Below, piece by piece: positions 14,042-20,130 of a stretch of 20,130 nt of DNA; the first letter of the stretch is position 1, and each line of letters begins with the position of its first letter. The stretch comes from Ruminococcus sp. UBA4240 (lineage in GTDB: Bacteria > Bacillota > Clostridia > Oscillospirales > Ruminococcaceae). The stretch lies in contig DGXE01000043.1 in assembly GCA_002395525.1 (NCBI GenBank), positions 1 to 20,130 of the forward strand. The letters run 5' to 3'. The translations under genes and the position numbers were made by a program. Below the pieces are notes generated by a model. The model had not been told where the DNA came from, ran no database searches, and saw only the letters and a program-made list of their open reading frames with translations.

Positions 14042-14257
14042 TAGACAAACTGAAGATGGCTTTTTTCACCTATGCATAAGCGTTTTCTTTTGCAAGGAAA
14101 GAGGGTGGGAACAATCAGCTCTCTGTCTGCATATCTTGCCTCATGCTTCTAAGGGGTTAGACAAATTGATGATGACTTTTTCACCTATGCAAAAGTGCTG
14201 CTTTTGCAAGGAAAAAGGGTGGGAACGATCAACTCTCTGTCTGCTTTTCTAACCTCT
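14042..14257 (+). repeat. Two-copy tandem repeat, period about 116 bp
   Basis: Copies begin at TAGACAAA, 14042 and 14158. Shared blocks in order are TCACCTATGCA, CTTTTGCAAGGAAA, GGGTGGGAAC and CTCTCTGTCTGC. A further partial match to the end block lies at 13996-14009. Both copies contain CTTTTGCAAGGAAA, the most conserved part. No ORF is conserved. Confidence 0.8.
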
Positions 14258-14277
14258 AATCTCTCACCTCTAACACC
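14250..14277 (+). repeat. Heptamer repeat, four TAACCTC-like units
   Basis: TAACCTC, TAATCTC, TCACCTC and TAACACC lie in tandem. A related heptamer run occurs on the opposite strand upstream of polA (9713-9730). This is typical simple-sequence filler of intergenic DNA. Confidence 0.6.
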
Positions 14278-14278
14278 T

Positions 14279-14308
14279 AAAAAAGGCGGGAATACAGTCC
14301 CGCCTTTT
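14279..14308 (-). terminator. Terminator of leftward unit B
   Basis: Perfect 11-bp stem AAAAGGCGGGA (14281-14291) and TCCCGCCTTTT (14298-14308), 6-nt loop, with six Ts on the minus-strand side (14284-14279). Confidence 0.88.
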
Positions 14309-14346
14309 CATCTATATGCGGCGCAGCACCCCTCGGATGCCCCGCC

Positions 14347-14385
14347 TTAACTGCGATCCAGATCGTGAAAACCTCTGTATCTCAT
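14347..14385 (-). CDS. Micropeptide ORF B6, MRYRGFHDLDRS
   Basis: Twelve codons plus TAA. AAGGAGA lies 8 bases before the ATG. It matches A6 in length and in the RGFHDL core; residues outside the core differ (RY for KS, DRS for NIR). It is the last ORF before the terminator, whereas in unit A the tandem repeats follow. Function unknown. Confidence 0.5.
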   Translation of the reverse strand: MRYRGFHDLDRS

Positions 14386-14480
14386 AGTACATCTCTCCTT
14401 TGAAAGAGAACTCCCTGCTGCGGCCTTTCAGCCATTGATGCAGCCAAACCTGTCAGTAAGTCGGACTCACTCCCTTCACT

Positions 14481-14510
14481 TTAAGGTGCTCTTCTGAATA
14501 GTCCTTTCAT
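14481..14510 (-). CDS. Micropeptide ORF B3, MKGLFRRAP
   Basis: Nine codons plus TAA, with AGAAGGGA about 10 bases before the ATG. It is the counterpart of A3 (MKGIRYLKEF). Five bases past its stop begins AAGGGAGTGAGTCCG, the recurring motif. Confidence 0.4.
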   Translation of the reverse strand: MKGLFRRAP

Positions 14511-14623
14511 AAAGCATCCATCCCTTCTCATAAGGGTGTATCAAAACCGCTCATGCCGCAAGCTATTCCGTTTAGATGCGGCTGCAGCAGCGGTATGCCT
14601 TCTGATCTCAAAAACTCCGCCGG

Positions 14624-14638
14624 GATACAAAAATACCG
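14624..14638 (-). other. Conserved hairpin-like element, unit B
   Basis: Minus strand CGGTATTTTTGTATC, the match of the element at 12634-12648. Identity covers 14 of 15 bases while flanks differ, so the element itself is likely constrained. Confidence 0.45.
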
Positions 14639-14759
14639 TAGAAATCTGGCTGTCGGTACACATCCCCTGCTTGCCAAAACTCCTGCGGCGGTGAAACTAT
14701 CGGTCAACGTCTTACTAATATGAGAGTGGATACCCGTCTGATCACGGCGTATACTTCCT

Positions 14760-14834
14760 TTAAACTCTCCGACACTCCGAAGGACACAGGCCGCAGCAGA
14801 AGGTCAAAGACTGCTGCTCAACAAATTCTGCCAT
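14760..14834 (-). CDS. Micropeptide ORF B1, 24 residues, Cys-rich
   Basis: It opens MAEFVEQQSLTF, continues with CCGLCPSEC and ends RRV. AAGGAGG lies 8 bases before the ATG, a near-ideal ribosome site. Four cysteines in nine residues could bind metal or form disulfides. It corresponds to A1, which shares only MA and V5 in this part. The stop codon lies within the conserved CTTCCTTTAAACTC block (as TTTAAAGGAAG on the minus strand). The open frame continues upstream past an ATG at 'MSDPPVF' with no good ribosome site. Confidence 0.45.
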   Translation of the reverse strand: MAEFVEQQSLTFCCGLCPSECRRV

Positions 14835-14916
14835 GGGACACGCCTCCTTGTGAAGTATTCGGAACACCGGCGGATCTGACATTTCTGATGATCCCCGTTT
14901 CTCTGTTCCTGTAAGT

Positions 14917-14945
14917 ATAATACCACATTCCTTGTGCATTGTCAA
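14917..14945 (-). promoter_or_regulatory. Promoter of leftward unit B
   Basis: Minus strand -35 TTGACA (14945-14940), a 17-bp spacer and -10 TATTAT (14922-14917). The spacer differs from that of unit A at one base. Confidence 0.85.
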
Positions 14946-15004
14946 TAGGTTTTGCCCCTCAATAATCCACAGAATTTGTGCAAATTTTTTGGTGAACCCA
15001 ACTA

Positions 15005-15033
15005 TTGACCTTTTTCCCTGATTGTGATAGAAT
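15005..15033 (+). promoter_or_regulatory. Rightward promoter paired with unit B
   Basis: -35 TTGACC (15005-15010), a 17-bp spacer and -10 TAGAAT (15028-15033), the same hexamers as the kinase-like gene's promoter. No gene follows; a hairpin terminator begins about 10 bases downstream. Confidence 0.7.
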
Positions 15034-15042
15034 ATTATTGTT

Positions 15043-15066
15043 GGCGTGCTGTAGGTGCGCCTTTTT
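15043..15066 (+). terminator. Immediate hairpin after the rightward promoter of copy B
   Basis: GGCGTGC (15043-15049) and GTGCGCC (15055-15061) form 7 bp with two G-U pairs around a 5-nt loop, followed by five Ts. Transcripts starting near 15040 would be only about 27 nt. Confidence 0.55.
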
Positions 15067-15077
15067 CATGTCACAAC

Positions 15078-15114
15078 AAAAGCAGCCTGCACAAACCGTA
15101 CAGACTGCTTTTTT
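15078..15114. terminator. Terminator between the copy B module and the DUF5684 gene
   Basis: AAAAGCAG (15078-15085) and CTGCTTTT (15105-15112), with an inner CTG/CAG stem after one mismatch; T6 to the right and TTTT on the minus side. It lies 12 bases past the leftward membrane-protein gene and would work in both directions. Confidence 0.75.
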
Positions 15115-15125
15115 GCGCTTTGCTG

Positions 15126-15521
15126 TCAAATGAACTTGTCGGTCATGGGGCCCTGGTACTGATCCTTGCCGAAGCCCAGCAAAATAATGAATATGGGTGC
15201 AAGAAATATAAGTCCCAGTATGAAGCCTACTCCCTTGCCGAAGGCCTGTCCCAGTCTTACAAGGTACACAATGGCGAGTATCTCGCCCAAAATCGGTACC
15301 AGCAGGAGAAGGAACTTCCAGCCGTTGCCGTAGACTATCTTAAACATAGTGTAGGTATTGAGGATGGGTATAAGGCTCTTCCATCCGGCTTCTCCAGCCT
15401 TGGTGAAGATATTCCACATGGCAATGATGCCAAGCACGGTAAGAGCAACGGAAATAATGCCTCCGATTATGCTGCCTCCTGCATCGCCGCTGTCTGCTGC
15501 TGCTTCAAAGAAAGTATACAT
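15126..15521 (-). CDS. Small DUF5684-type membrane protein
   Basis: 131 residues with three predicted membrane helices: about 17-39 (SIIGGIISVALTVLGIIAMW), 70-90 (WKFLLLLVPILGEILAIVYL) and 97-118 (GVGFILGLIFLAPIFIILLG). Between the first two is the loop KAGEAGWKSLIPILNTYTMFK, which matches the hallmark of the DUF5684 family; function is unknown and I rely on memory of that motif. AAAGGAGG lies 8 bases before the ATG. It starts 18 bases after the stop of the solute-binding lipoprotein gene, so the two are almost certainly cotranscribed and may work together at the membrane. A terminator follows closely. Confidence 0.85.
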   Translation of the reverse strand: MYTFFEAAADSGDAGGSIIGGIISVALTVLGIIAMWNIFTKAGEAGWKSLIPILNTYTMFKIVYGNGWKFLLLLVPILGEILAIVYLVRLGQAFGKGVGFILGLIFLAPIFIILLGFGKDQYQGPMTDKFI

Positions 15522-15539
15522 GACGTGATCCTCCTTTTA

Positions 15540-17960
15540 TCAATACTGCTCGCTCATGTACATAGATGCTCTGGACTGTACTATCTGTGCTGTCTCATCT
15601 ATGGTCTTTGTGCCTGAATAGAATGCGGATGCCTCTTCGTTGACGATCTTAGTGATGTTCTCATCGGACTGGTAGATGCCGAAGATGTCGTCAATTGCGC
15701 CGTTTACATTGTCAATGTCTGCCTGTGTCAGATCCTCGTACTTGTACTCGTTGGAGCCTATGGTATAGGAATCCTGGCCGAATTCCTTCTCGCCCTTCTC
15801 GTTGTAGCTGTAATTGCCTGCAAGAGCCTGGTCTACAAGCACCTGGCGCTGTGAGAGGAGCAGGGGGAAGCCTGTGTTGTAGTAGCGGAAGTCGCCTGTC
15901 TTGTGCTCTACGCCCTTTTCATCCCAGTAGCTGAGCTCGTACTTTTCAAGGGTGTTGTTGAGAAGGTACTTGATGAACTGCCATGCACCCTCCTTGTTGG
16001 CGGACTTGTCGGAGATGGCAAGCTGTGAGTTGGTGTATGCAAGAGCTCTGCCTCTTGGCTTGTCTGTGGGGAAGTTCACAAATGCAATCTTATCACCCAG
16101 TTCTGCCTGTGAAAGGTATCTGTACTCGGTGTAGCCGCCCAAGCTGGCCATCATGAAGAGGATATCGCCGCTTCTGAGGCGCTCCTGATAGTCCTCATAG
16201 TAGTTGGGGGTATCCTGATAGAGGGTATCATAGTCTATGGTCTCAGGATAATCCTTGGCTGCGGTGAGCAGCTGCTTGAATGCGTCGTTGTCAAAGTCGC
16301 AGGTGCCTGCCTCGTAATCCACGAAATCAGAGAAGAACATCCCCATATCCATGAAATCTGAACGGGTGGTGGTAGCGGTTATCAGATCCTTGCCGTAGGA
16401 CTGTGCCTCGGTCATGGTGATGCTCTTTACGTCGCCGATGGTGCTGACCCTGCCTGCCATGGATACCAGATTGAAGCTGGGGGTTATCCTGTACAGCTTG
16501 CCGTTGGTATCAAGGGCATCGAGCACGCTTGTCTGGAGGTCTGTCTTCTTTATCTCACCGTCTGCCTCCATAAGGGGATATATGTCCGTAAAGAGCCCCT
16601 TCTGCACATAGGAGTCAAAGGGCATTGTGGGGTCAAGGGCGATTATGTCGGGGATGTTGCCCGCAATGAGCTCGTTGGAGAACTTGGTGAGAGCAGCGGC
16701 ATTGTCGTCAACATTGTTGGTGTCGGAGTAGCTGTTCACCACAATGTTGTACTTGTCGCTCTGCTTGTTGAAGTCGGCTATCTTCCCGCGGATGGAGTAG
16801 TCAAGGGAGAAGCAGCCGAGAGAGATGTATGTCTTTTCGGGCAGCTCGGAGGGATCCACCTTCTTGATGAGGTTGATGGGCGCTGCGCCGTCGTAGGTGT
16901 AGTTTGTGATGACGATAGTCTCATCGTCCACCATGTTCACGGAGCTTACATCGGTGCCGGAGATACCGATGCTCATAAGGTTGAGCACTACCTCCACCTC
17001 AAAGTTGTCCGCCCTGACACCTGAAAGGCCTGCGTCGCCCCTGAGGTAGCAGTAGTAATCGCCGGAGCCCGGGAATATGGACCAGGAGGAGCCTGCATTT
17101 ATGGTGTGCTTCTCGCCGAAGGCGTGGGTGTCGGTGTTGAGCTCAAGGAAGTATGCGGTGGAGTTCTCCATGCTCCATTCGTTGATGGAGATGCAGGGTT
17201 TGCCCGCATTGTTGAGGAAGATGGAGTTAATGTAGCCGTTTGAACCTAAAGATATCTTCTCAGTATCGTAGAGCTTTTTGCCGTCGGGACCGAAGGCACG
17301 GATGACATCGGCGCCGTTTATAAGCACATAGGTGTTGCCGTCGGGGGAAACCACCATGCCGCCGAAGTAGCTGCCGGAAGATTCCTCTTCACTGGTGACG
17401 AAGGGAGTTGCAGCCTCGTCCTTTACCACGTTGCCGGAGGTGTCAACTGCAATGAGTCTGGTCTGGGTGGTCTCGTTGTAGTCCTCATCGTAGGTGGTGG
17501 TGTTGAATCTGAATTCAATGTTGCCATCGGGATTGAAGGCTATCACATTGCTTACCAGTGAGTAGTTGGGGGAGTTTGTGCCGTCTGAGTCAGCGGAGGA
17601 ATCAGCCACGGTGTACTCAAACTTCACCGTGCCTGCCACATCAAAGCCGATGAGCTTTGCCACGGTGTTGGAGGTGTAGTTGCCTGCATCATCGGTGGAA
17701 TCCTTGTAGTCAAAGAACATGGCGTAGTATGTGTCGTTGGAGTAGAGCACATTGCCTGTGATGGAGCCTACGCCCTCGGGGATTGCCACATCCGTTGCCT
17801 TGTAGGCGGCAAGCTTTGCCATCTCTGTGTTGTCCTGTGCTGTGGTGTTAGTCGATGTGCCGGTGTCCTTGCCCTTGCAGCCTGTGAAGGCGGCCGCTGT
17901 GCCTGTCATAAGGGCAGCCGCAGTCAGTGCACAGAGCAACTGTCTGGTTTTCCTTTTCAT
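15540..17960 (-). CDS. Large lipoprotein: propeller-like N-terminal half plus family 1 solute-binding domain
   Basis: 806 residues. The signal peptide ends in lipobox FTGC with the acceptor cysteine at 28, then a Thr/Asn-rich linker. Residues about 55-370 show repeated short strands with D-G or D-A-G turns (VVSPDGNTYVL, RAFGPDGKKLYD, AFNPDGNIEFRF), suggesting a beta-propeller; this fold is inferred. From about 375 it is an ABC-type extracellular solute-binding domain (IADFNKQSDKYNIVVNSYSD, NELIAGNIPDIIALDP, GKLYRITPSFNLVSMAGR, EGAWQFIKYLLN). Normal family members are about 400-450 residues, so this is a double-length fusion. No permease or ATPase lies beside it; its only operon partner is the small membrane protein. 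The ligand is probably a sugar or oligosaccharide by family, but unproven. The ribosome site AGAGAGGA precedes the ATG. Confidence 0.88.
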   Translation of the reverse strand: MKRKTRQLLCALTAAALMTGTAAAFTGCKGKDTGTSTNTTAQDNTEMAKLAAYKATDVAIPEGVGSITGNVLYSNDTYYAMFFDYKDSTDDAGNYTSNTVAKLIGFDVAGTVKFEYTVADSSADSDGTNSPNYSLVSNVIAFNPDGNIEFRFNTTTYDEDYNETTQTRLIAVDTSGNVVKDEAATPFVTSEEESSGSYFGGMVVSPDGNTYVLINGADVIRAFGPDGKKLYDTEKISLGSNGYINSIFLNNAGKPCISINEWSMENSTAYFLELNTDTHAFGEKHTINAGSSWSIFPGSGDYYCYLRGDAGLSGVRADNFEVEVVLNLMSIGISGTDVSSVNMVDDETIVITNYTYDGAAPINLIKKVDPSELPEKTYISLGCFSLDYSIRGKIADFNKQSDKYNIVVNSYSDTNNVDDNAAALTKFSNELIAGNIPDIIALDPTMPFDSYVQKGLFTDIYPLMEADGEIKKTDLQTSVLDALDTNGKLYRITPSFNLVSMAGRVSTIGDVKSITMTEAQSYGKDLITATTTRSDFMDMGMFFSDFVDYEAGTCDFDNDAFKQLLTAAKDYPETIDYDTLYQDTPNYYEDYQERLRSGDILFMMASLGGYTEYRYLSQAELGDKIAFVNFPTDKPRGRALAYTNSQLAISDKSANKEGAWQFIKYLLNNTLEKYELSYWDEKGVEHKTGDFRYYNTGFPLLLSQRQVLVDQALAGNYSYNEKGEKEFGQDSYTIGSNEYKYEDLTQADIDNVNGAIDDIFGIYQSDENITKIVNEEASAFYSGTKTIDETAQIVQSRASMYMSEQY

Positions 17961-18029
17961 ATCGATCCTCTCTTTCGGGTCTTATCCATTTGTTTGTTCT
18001 TGTCTTTTTCGGGGTTCCCCCGTGTATGT

Positions 18030-18071
18030 ATCATATCACACATTTTATGCTAAATAAAGTGTTTTAATCAA
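18030..18071 (-). promoter_or_regulatory. Likely promoter region of the lipoprotein operon
   Basis: Two overlapping minus-strand options: TTGATT-18-TAAAAT (18071-18042) and TTTATT-17-TATGAT (18058-18030). Just upstream, two direct copies of TTGTCATTT (18073-18081 and 18086-18094, plus strand) are 13 bases apart and could bind a regulator. Confidence 0.45.
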
Positions 18072-18249
18072 ATTGTCATTTATTTTTGTCATTTGTACAC
18101 ACTTATGACCGGGCAAATGCTTTTTGATAGCTATATTATACAAATATCAGCCCCGCCCCGTCAGTTTCTTTTCCTCAGCCACCACCTGTCAATACCGCCA
18201 AAAGTTTTGGCTCATTATTGTTACATTTAACATATGAGTGCAAAAAAAG

Positions 18250-18278
18250 TTGATTTTTCTCTTTAATTGTGGTAGAAT
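18250..18278 (+). promoter_or_regulatory. Promoter of glgP
   Basis: -35 TTGATT (18250-18255), a 17-bp spacer, -10 TAGAAT (18273-18278). Three palindromes follow in the leader: GTACATATATGTAC (18279-18292) over the start site, TACCGG/CCGGTA (18290-18311), and GCAGACAG-G-CTGTCTGC (18323-18339). Confidence 0.75.
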
Positions 18279-18357
18279 GTACATATATGTACCGGCGGCA
18301 GATCCCCGGTATCTCCAGAATAGCAGACAGGCTGTCTGCCCACCCTAAGGAAAAGGA

Positions 18358-20130
18358 ATGATAATATTGAACAAGCAGGAATTTCTGACAAAGATAAACG
18401 AAAACCTTCTCACCGACGCAAGATGCGATATCAGCTCCGCATCTCCCCGTGCCCTGCACAATGCTGTGGCAAGAGCTGTCATGACCGATATTATCCCCGG
18501 CTGGAACGAATGTGAGGAGAGGCACAACTCCAAAAGGCGTGCCTACTACCTTTCCATGGAATTCCTCATGGGGCGTGCAGTCTACAACAACCTGTACTGC
18601 GCAGGTCTCCTTGACACTGCAAAGGAGATATTTGCCGATGCAGGCATAGATATCAGCTGCCTTGAGGAGATAGAGGATGCATCCCTGGGCAACGGCGGTC
18701 TGGGGCGGCTTGCAGCCTGCTTCCTCGATTCCGCAGCCTCCTGCGACATACCCCTCAACGGCTACGGCATACGCTACAAGTACGGCCTTTTCAAGCAGAC
18801 CATCGAAAACGGCTTCCAGTGCGAGAAGGCTGATCCCTGGCTGGAATACGGCGATGCATGGAGCGTGCGTGCCGAAAAGGATGCCCTCATAGTTGAATTT
18901 GCAGGACAGGCTGTAAAGGCTGTGCCCTACGATACGCCCATCATAGGCTATGAGAGAAAGGCCATAAACACCCTCAGGCTGTGGCAGGCAGAGAGCCTTT
19001 CCGGCTTTGATTTCAAAAAGTTTGACGATCAGGACTATGAGGGAGCATGGCAGTCGGATATAGATGCGGATGCAATCAACGATGTGCTCTACCCCAACGA
19101 CAACACGGAGAAGGGACGCAGACTGCGCCTGAAGCAGCAGTACTTCTTCGTTTCCGCCTCCGTTCAGGACATAGTAAGGCGCTACAAGGCAAAGTACGGC
19201 GATGATTTCTCCCACTTTGCCGAGAGCTATGCGGTGCAGCTCAACGACACCCACCCCACAGTGGCTATCCCCGAGCTCATAAGGATACTCATGTTCGGAG
19301 AGGGCATGGGCTTCGAGGATGCCTTTGCCATTGCACAGCAGACCTTCCACTACACCAACCACACCGTTATGGGTGAGGCACTTGAAAAGTGGGGCATAGA
19401 CCTGTTCAAGTCCGTTCTCCCCACTGTATACGAGATAATAAAGCTCATTGATGCAAAGCTGGCAAAGACCCTCCGTGAAAGAGGCGTTGACGAAAACAAG
19501 GCAAAGGGCATGGCAATAATCGACGGCTCCGTGATACACATGGCAAGGATGGCGGTGTTCGGCACCTCCCACACAAACGGCGTTGCCGCACTGCACACCC
19601 GCATACTCCAGGACGATGTGCTCCACGACTGGTACGAGCTGTTCCCGGAGCGCTTCCAGAACAAGACAAACGGCATAACTCCCCGCCGCTGGCTGGGGCT
19701 GTGCGACCCGGAGCTTTCAGCCCTTATCACCGAAAAAATAGGGGACGGCTGGCAGTGTGACCTTGACCGCCTGCAGGAGCTGAAGAAGTTCGTGGACGAC
19801 CCTGCTGTGATAAAGCGCTTCAACGACATCAAGCACCAGAAGAAGGTGCAGCTTGCGGCATACATCAAGGAGCACGAGGGCATAGAGATAAACCCCGACT
19901 GGGCATTTGACGTGCAGGTAAAGCGTCTGCATGAATACAAGCGCCAGCTGCTCAACGCCTTCTCCATAGTTGACCTGTACTTCAAGGTCAAGGAGCACAA
20001 GCTCCCCGACCTGCAGCCCACCGTGTTCATCTTCGGTGCAAAGGCTGCTCCCGCATACCGCAGGGCAAAGGGCATAATCAAGTACATCAACGAGGTGGCA
20101 AAGCTTGTAAACAACGACCCTGACACAAAG
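18358..20130 (+). CDS. glgP: Glycogen (alpha-glucan) phosphorylase, 5' part
   Basis: The first 591 residues; the gene runs off the window. The enzyme releases glucose-1-phosphate from glycogen or other alpha-1,4-glucans. Family blocks appear in order: RRAYYLSMEFLMGRAVYNNL, EEIEDASLGNGGLGRLAACF, IRYKYGLFKQ, QLNDTHPTVAIPELIR, YTNHTVMGEALEKW, NGITPRRWL (from residue 438) and VKRLHEYKRQLLN (about 521-533). The pyridoxal-phosphate lysine lies further on and is not included. The N terminus is short, lacking the long regulatory extension of animal enzymes, as usual in bacteria. AAGGAAAAGGA precedes the ATG. It is divergent from the solute-binding lipoprotein operon; the roughly 400-base gap between them holds both promoters and several palindromes. 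Confidence 0.96.
   Translation, partial: MIILNKQEFLTKINENLLTDARCDISSASPRALHNAVARAVMTDIIPGWNECEERHNSKRRAYYLSMEFLMGRAVYNNLYCAGLLDTAKEIFADAGIDISCLEEIEDASLGNGGLGRLAACFLDSAASCDIPLNGYGIRYKYGLFKQTIENGFQCEKADPWLEYGDAWSVRAEKDALIVEFAGQAVKAVPYDTPIIGYERKAINTLRLWQAESLSGFDFKKFDDQDYEGAWQSDIDADAINDVLYPNDNTEKGRRLRLKQQYFFVSASVQDIVRRYKAKYGDDFSHFAESYAVQLNDTHPTVAIPELIRILMFGEGMGFEDAFAIAQQTFHYTNHTVMGEALEKWGIDLFKSVLPTVYEIIKLIDAKLAKTLRERGVDENKAKGMAIIDGSVIHMARMAVFGTSHTNGVAALHTRILQDDVLHDWYELFPERFQNKTNGITPRRWLGLCDPELSALITEKIGDGWQCDLDRLQELKKFVDDPAVIKRFNDIKHQKKVQLAAYIKEHEGIEINPDWAFDVQVKRLHEYKRQLLNAFSIVDLYFKVKEHKLPDLQPTVFIFGAKAAPAYRRAKGIIKYINEVAKLVNNDPDTK

Larger units (their letters stand above)
14279..14910 (-). ncRNA. 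Leftward transcription unit B: shorter paralogue of unit A
   Basis: About 630 nt from a near-consensus minus-strand promoter to a strong terminator, with no ordinary gene. Conserved with unit A in the same order: promoter, MA-opening ORF, the CTTCCTTTAAACTC block (14754-14767, plus strand), the GGTATTTTTGTA element, the MKG ORF, the GTGAGTCCG motif (14470-14463) and the RGFHDL ORF. It lacks A's tandem GTGAGGTA units and the MWTRYHLLII ORF, ending straight after the RGFHDL ORF. Divergence between conserved blocks is large, so this is an old duplication or a family with several genomic copies, not a recent copy. Confidence 0.6.

Noticed and set aside
13820..14044. 74-codon plus-strand frame with a hydrophobic tail
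   Set aside because: It has no ribosome site, starts in heptamer repeats and reads through a strong terminator hairpin, whose bases create the leucine-rich tail.
14400..14790. Frameshifted gene remnant in unit B (about 90 codons open without ATG)
   Set aside because: It has no start codon or ribosome site, no similarity to a known family, and the frame is not kept in unit A.
14760..14945. 61-codon minus-strand frame opening MTMHKECG
   Set aside because: Its first part overlaps the -35 and -10 boxes of unit B, so it cannot be transcribed whole; the supported start is the ATG at 14834 behind AAGGAGG.
15024..15617. 197-codon plus-strand frame across the small membrane protein gene
   Set aside because: It begins inside a hairpin and promoter region, has no ribosome site and lies opposite the DUF5684 gene with its good AGGAGG site.
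18175..19626. 483-codon minus-strand frame opposite glgP
   Set aside because: The plus strand encodes unmistakable glycogen phosphorylase blocks, and the antisense product has no recognisable features.

Overview
The window looks like chromosomal DNA of an anaerobic Gram-positive gut bacterium of the Clostridia, most likely a Ruminococcus-like member of the Oscillospirales. The evidence is moderately GC-rich coding DNA, strong AGGAGG-type ribosome sites, sigma-A promoters with 17-bp spacers, a proofreading-deficient Pol I, a small DUF5684-type membrane protein beside an ABC-type solute-binding lipoprotein, and a glycogen phosphorylase. The placement is inferred from protein flavour, not from any search.

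Layout. 1-5429 (+): 3' part of pyruvate kinase, a small lipoprotein with its own near-consensus promoter, citrate synthase, an RsuA-type pseudouridine synthase overlapping citrate synthase by one base, then a dGTPase. A strong hairpin at 5550-5586 separates these from the leftward genes purB and polA (5620-9687). polA is divergent from an orphan sensor histidine kinase (9902-11752), with matching promoters around a 15-bp palindrome. 13126-13740 (+) is a cytidylate-kinase-like protein. 15126-17960 (-) holds a large solute-binding lipoprotein followed by a small membrane protein. 18358 to the end (+) is the 5' part of glycogen phosphorylase.

The unusual part is 11753-15116. Two leftward transcription units, A (about 12912 to 11755) and B (about 14910 to 14279), each run from a near-consensus promoter to an intrinsic terminator and contain no ordinary gene. 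They are paralogues: conserved blocks occur in the same order, including very short ORFs with good ribosome sites. Examples are MKSRGFHDLNIR against MRYRGFHDLDRS, MKGIRYLKEF against MKGLFRRAP, and ORFs opening with MA. A recurring motif GTGAG...TCC precedes many of the ATGs; in unit A it forms four tandem units about 52 nt apart, most followed by a start-one codon-stop ORF.

Each unit shares a divergent promoter module with a rightward promoter; the two -35 boxes are exactly 59 bp apart in both copies. The rightward transcript soon meets an intrinsic terminator: in A this sits in the leader of the kinase-like gene as a likely attenuator, in B it would end a very short RNA. I know no described family matching this arrangement. 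It could be a micropeptide operon, a large structured RNA, or both. Between the units lie short repeats, including a two-copy tandem repeat of about 116 bp.
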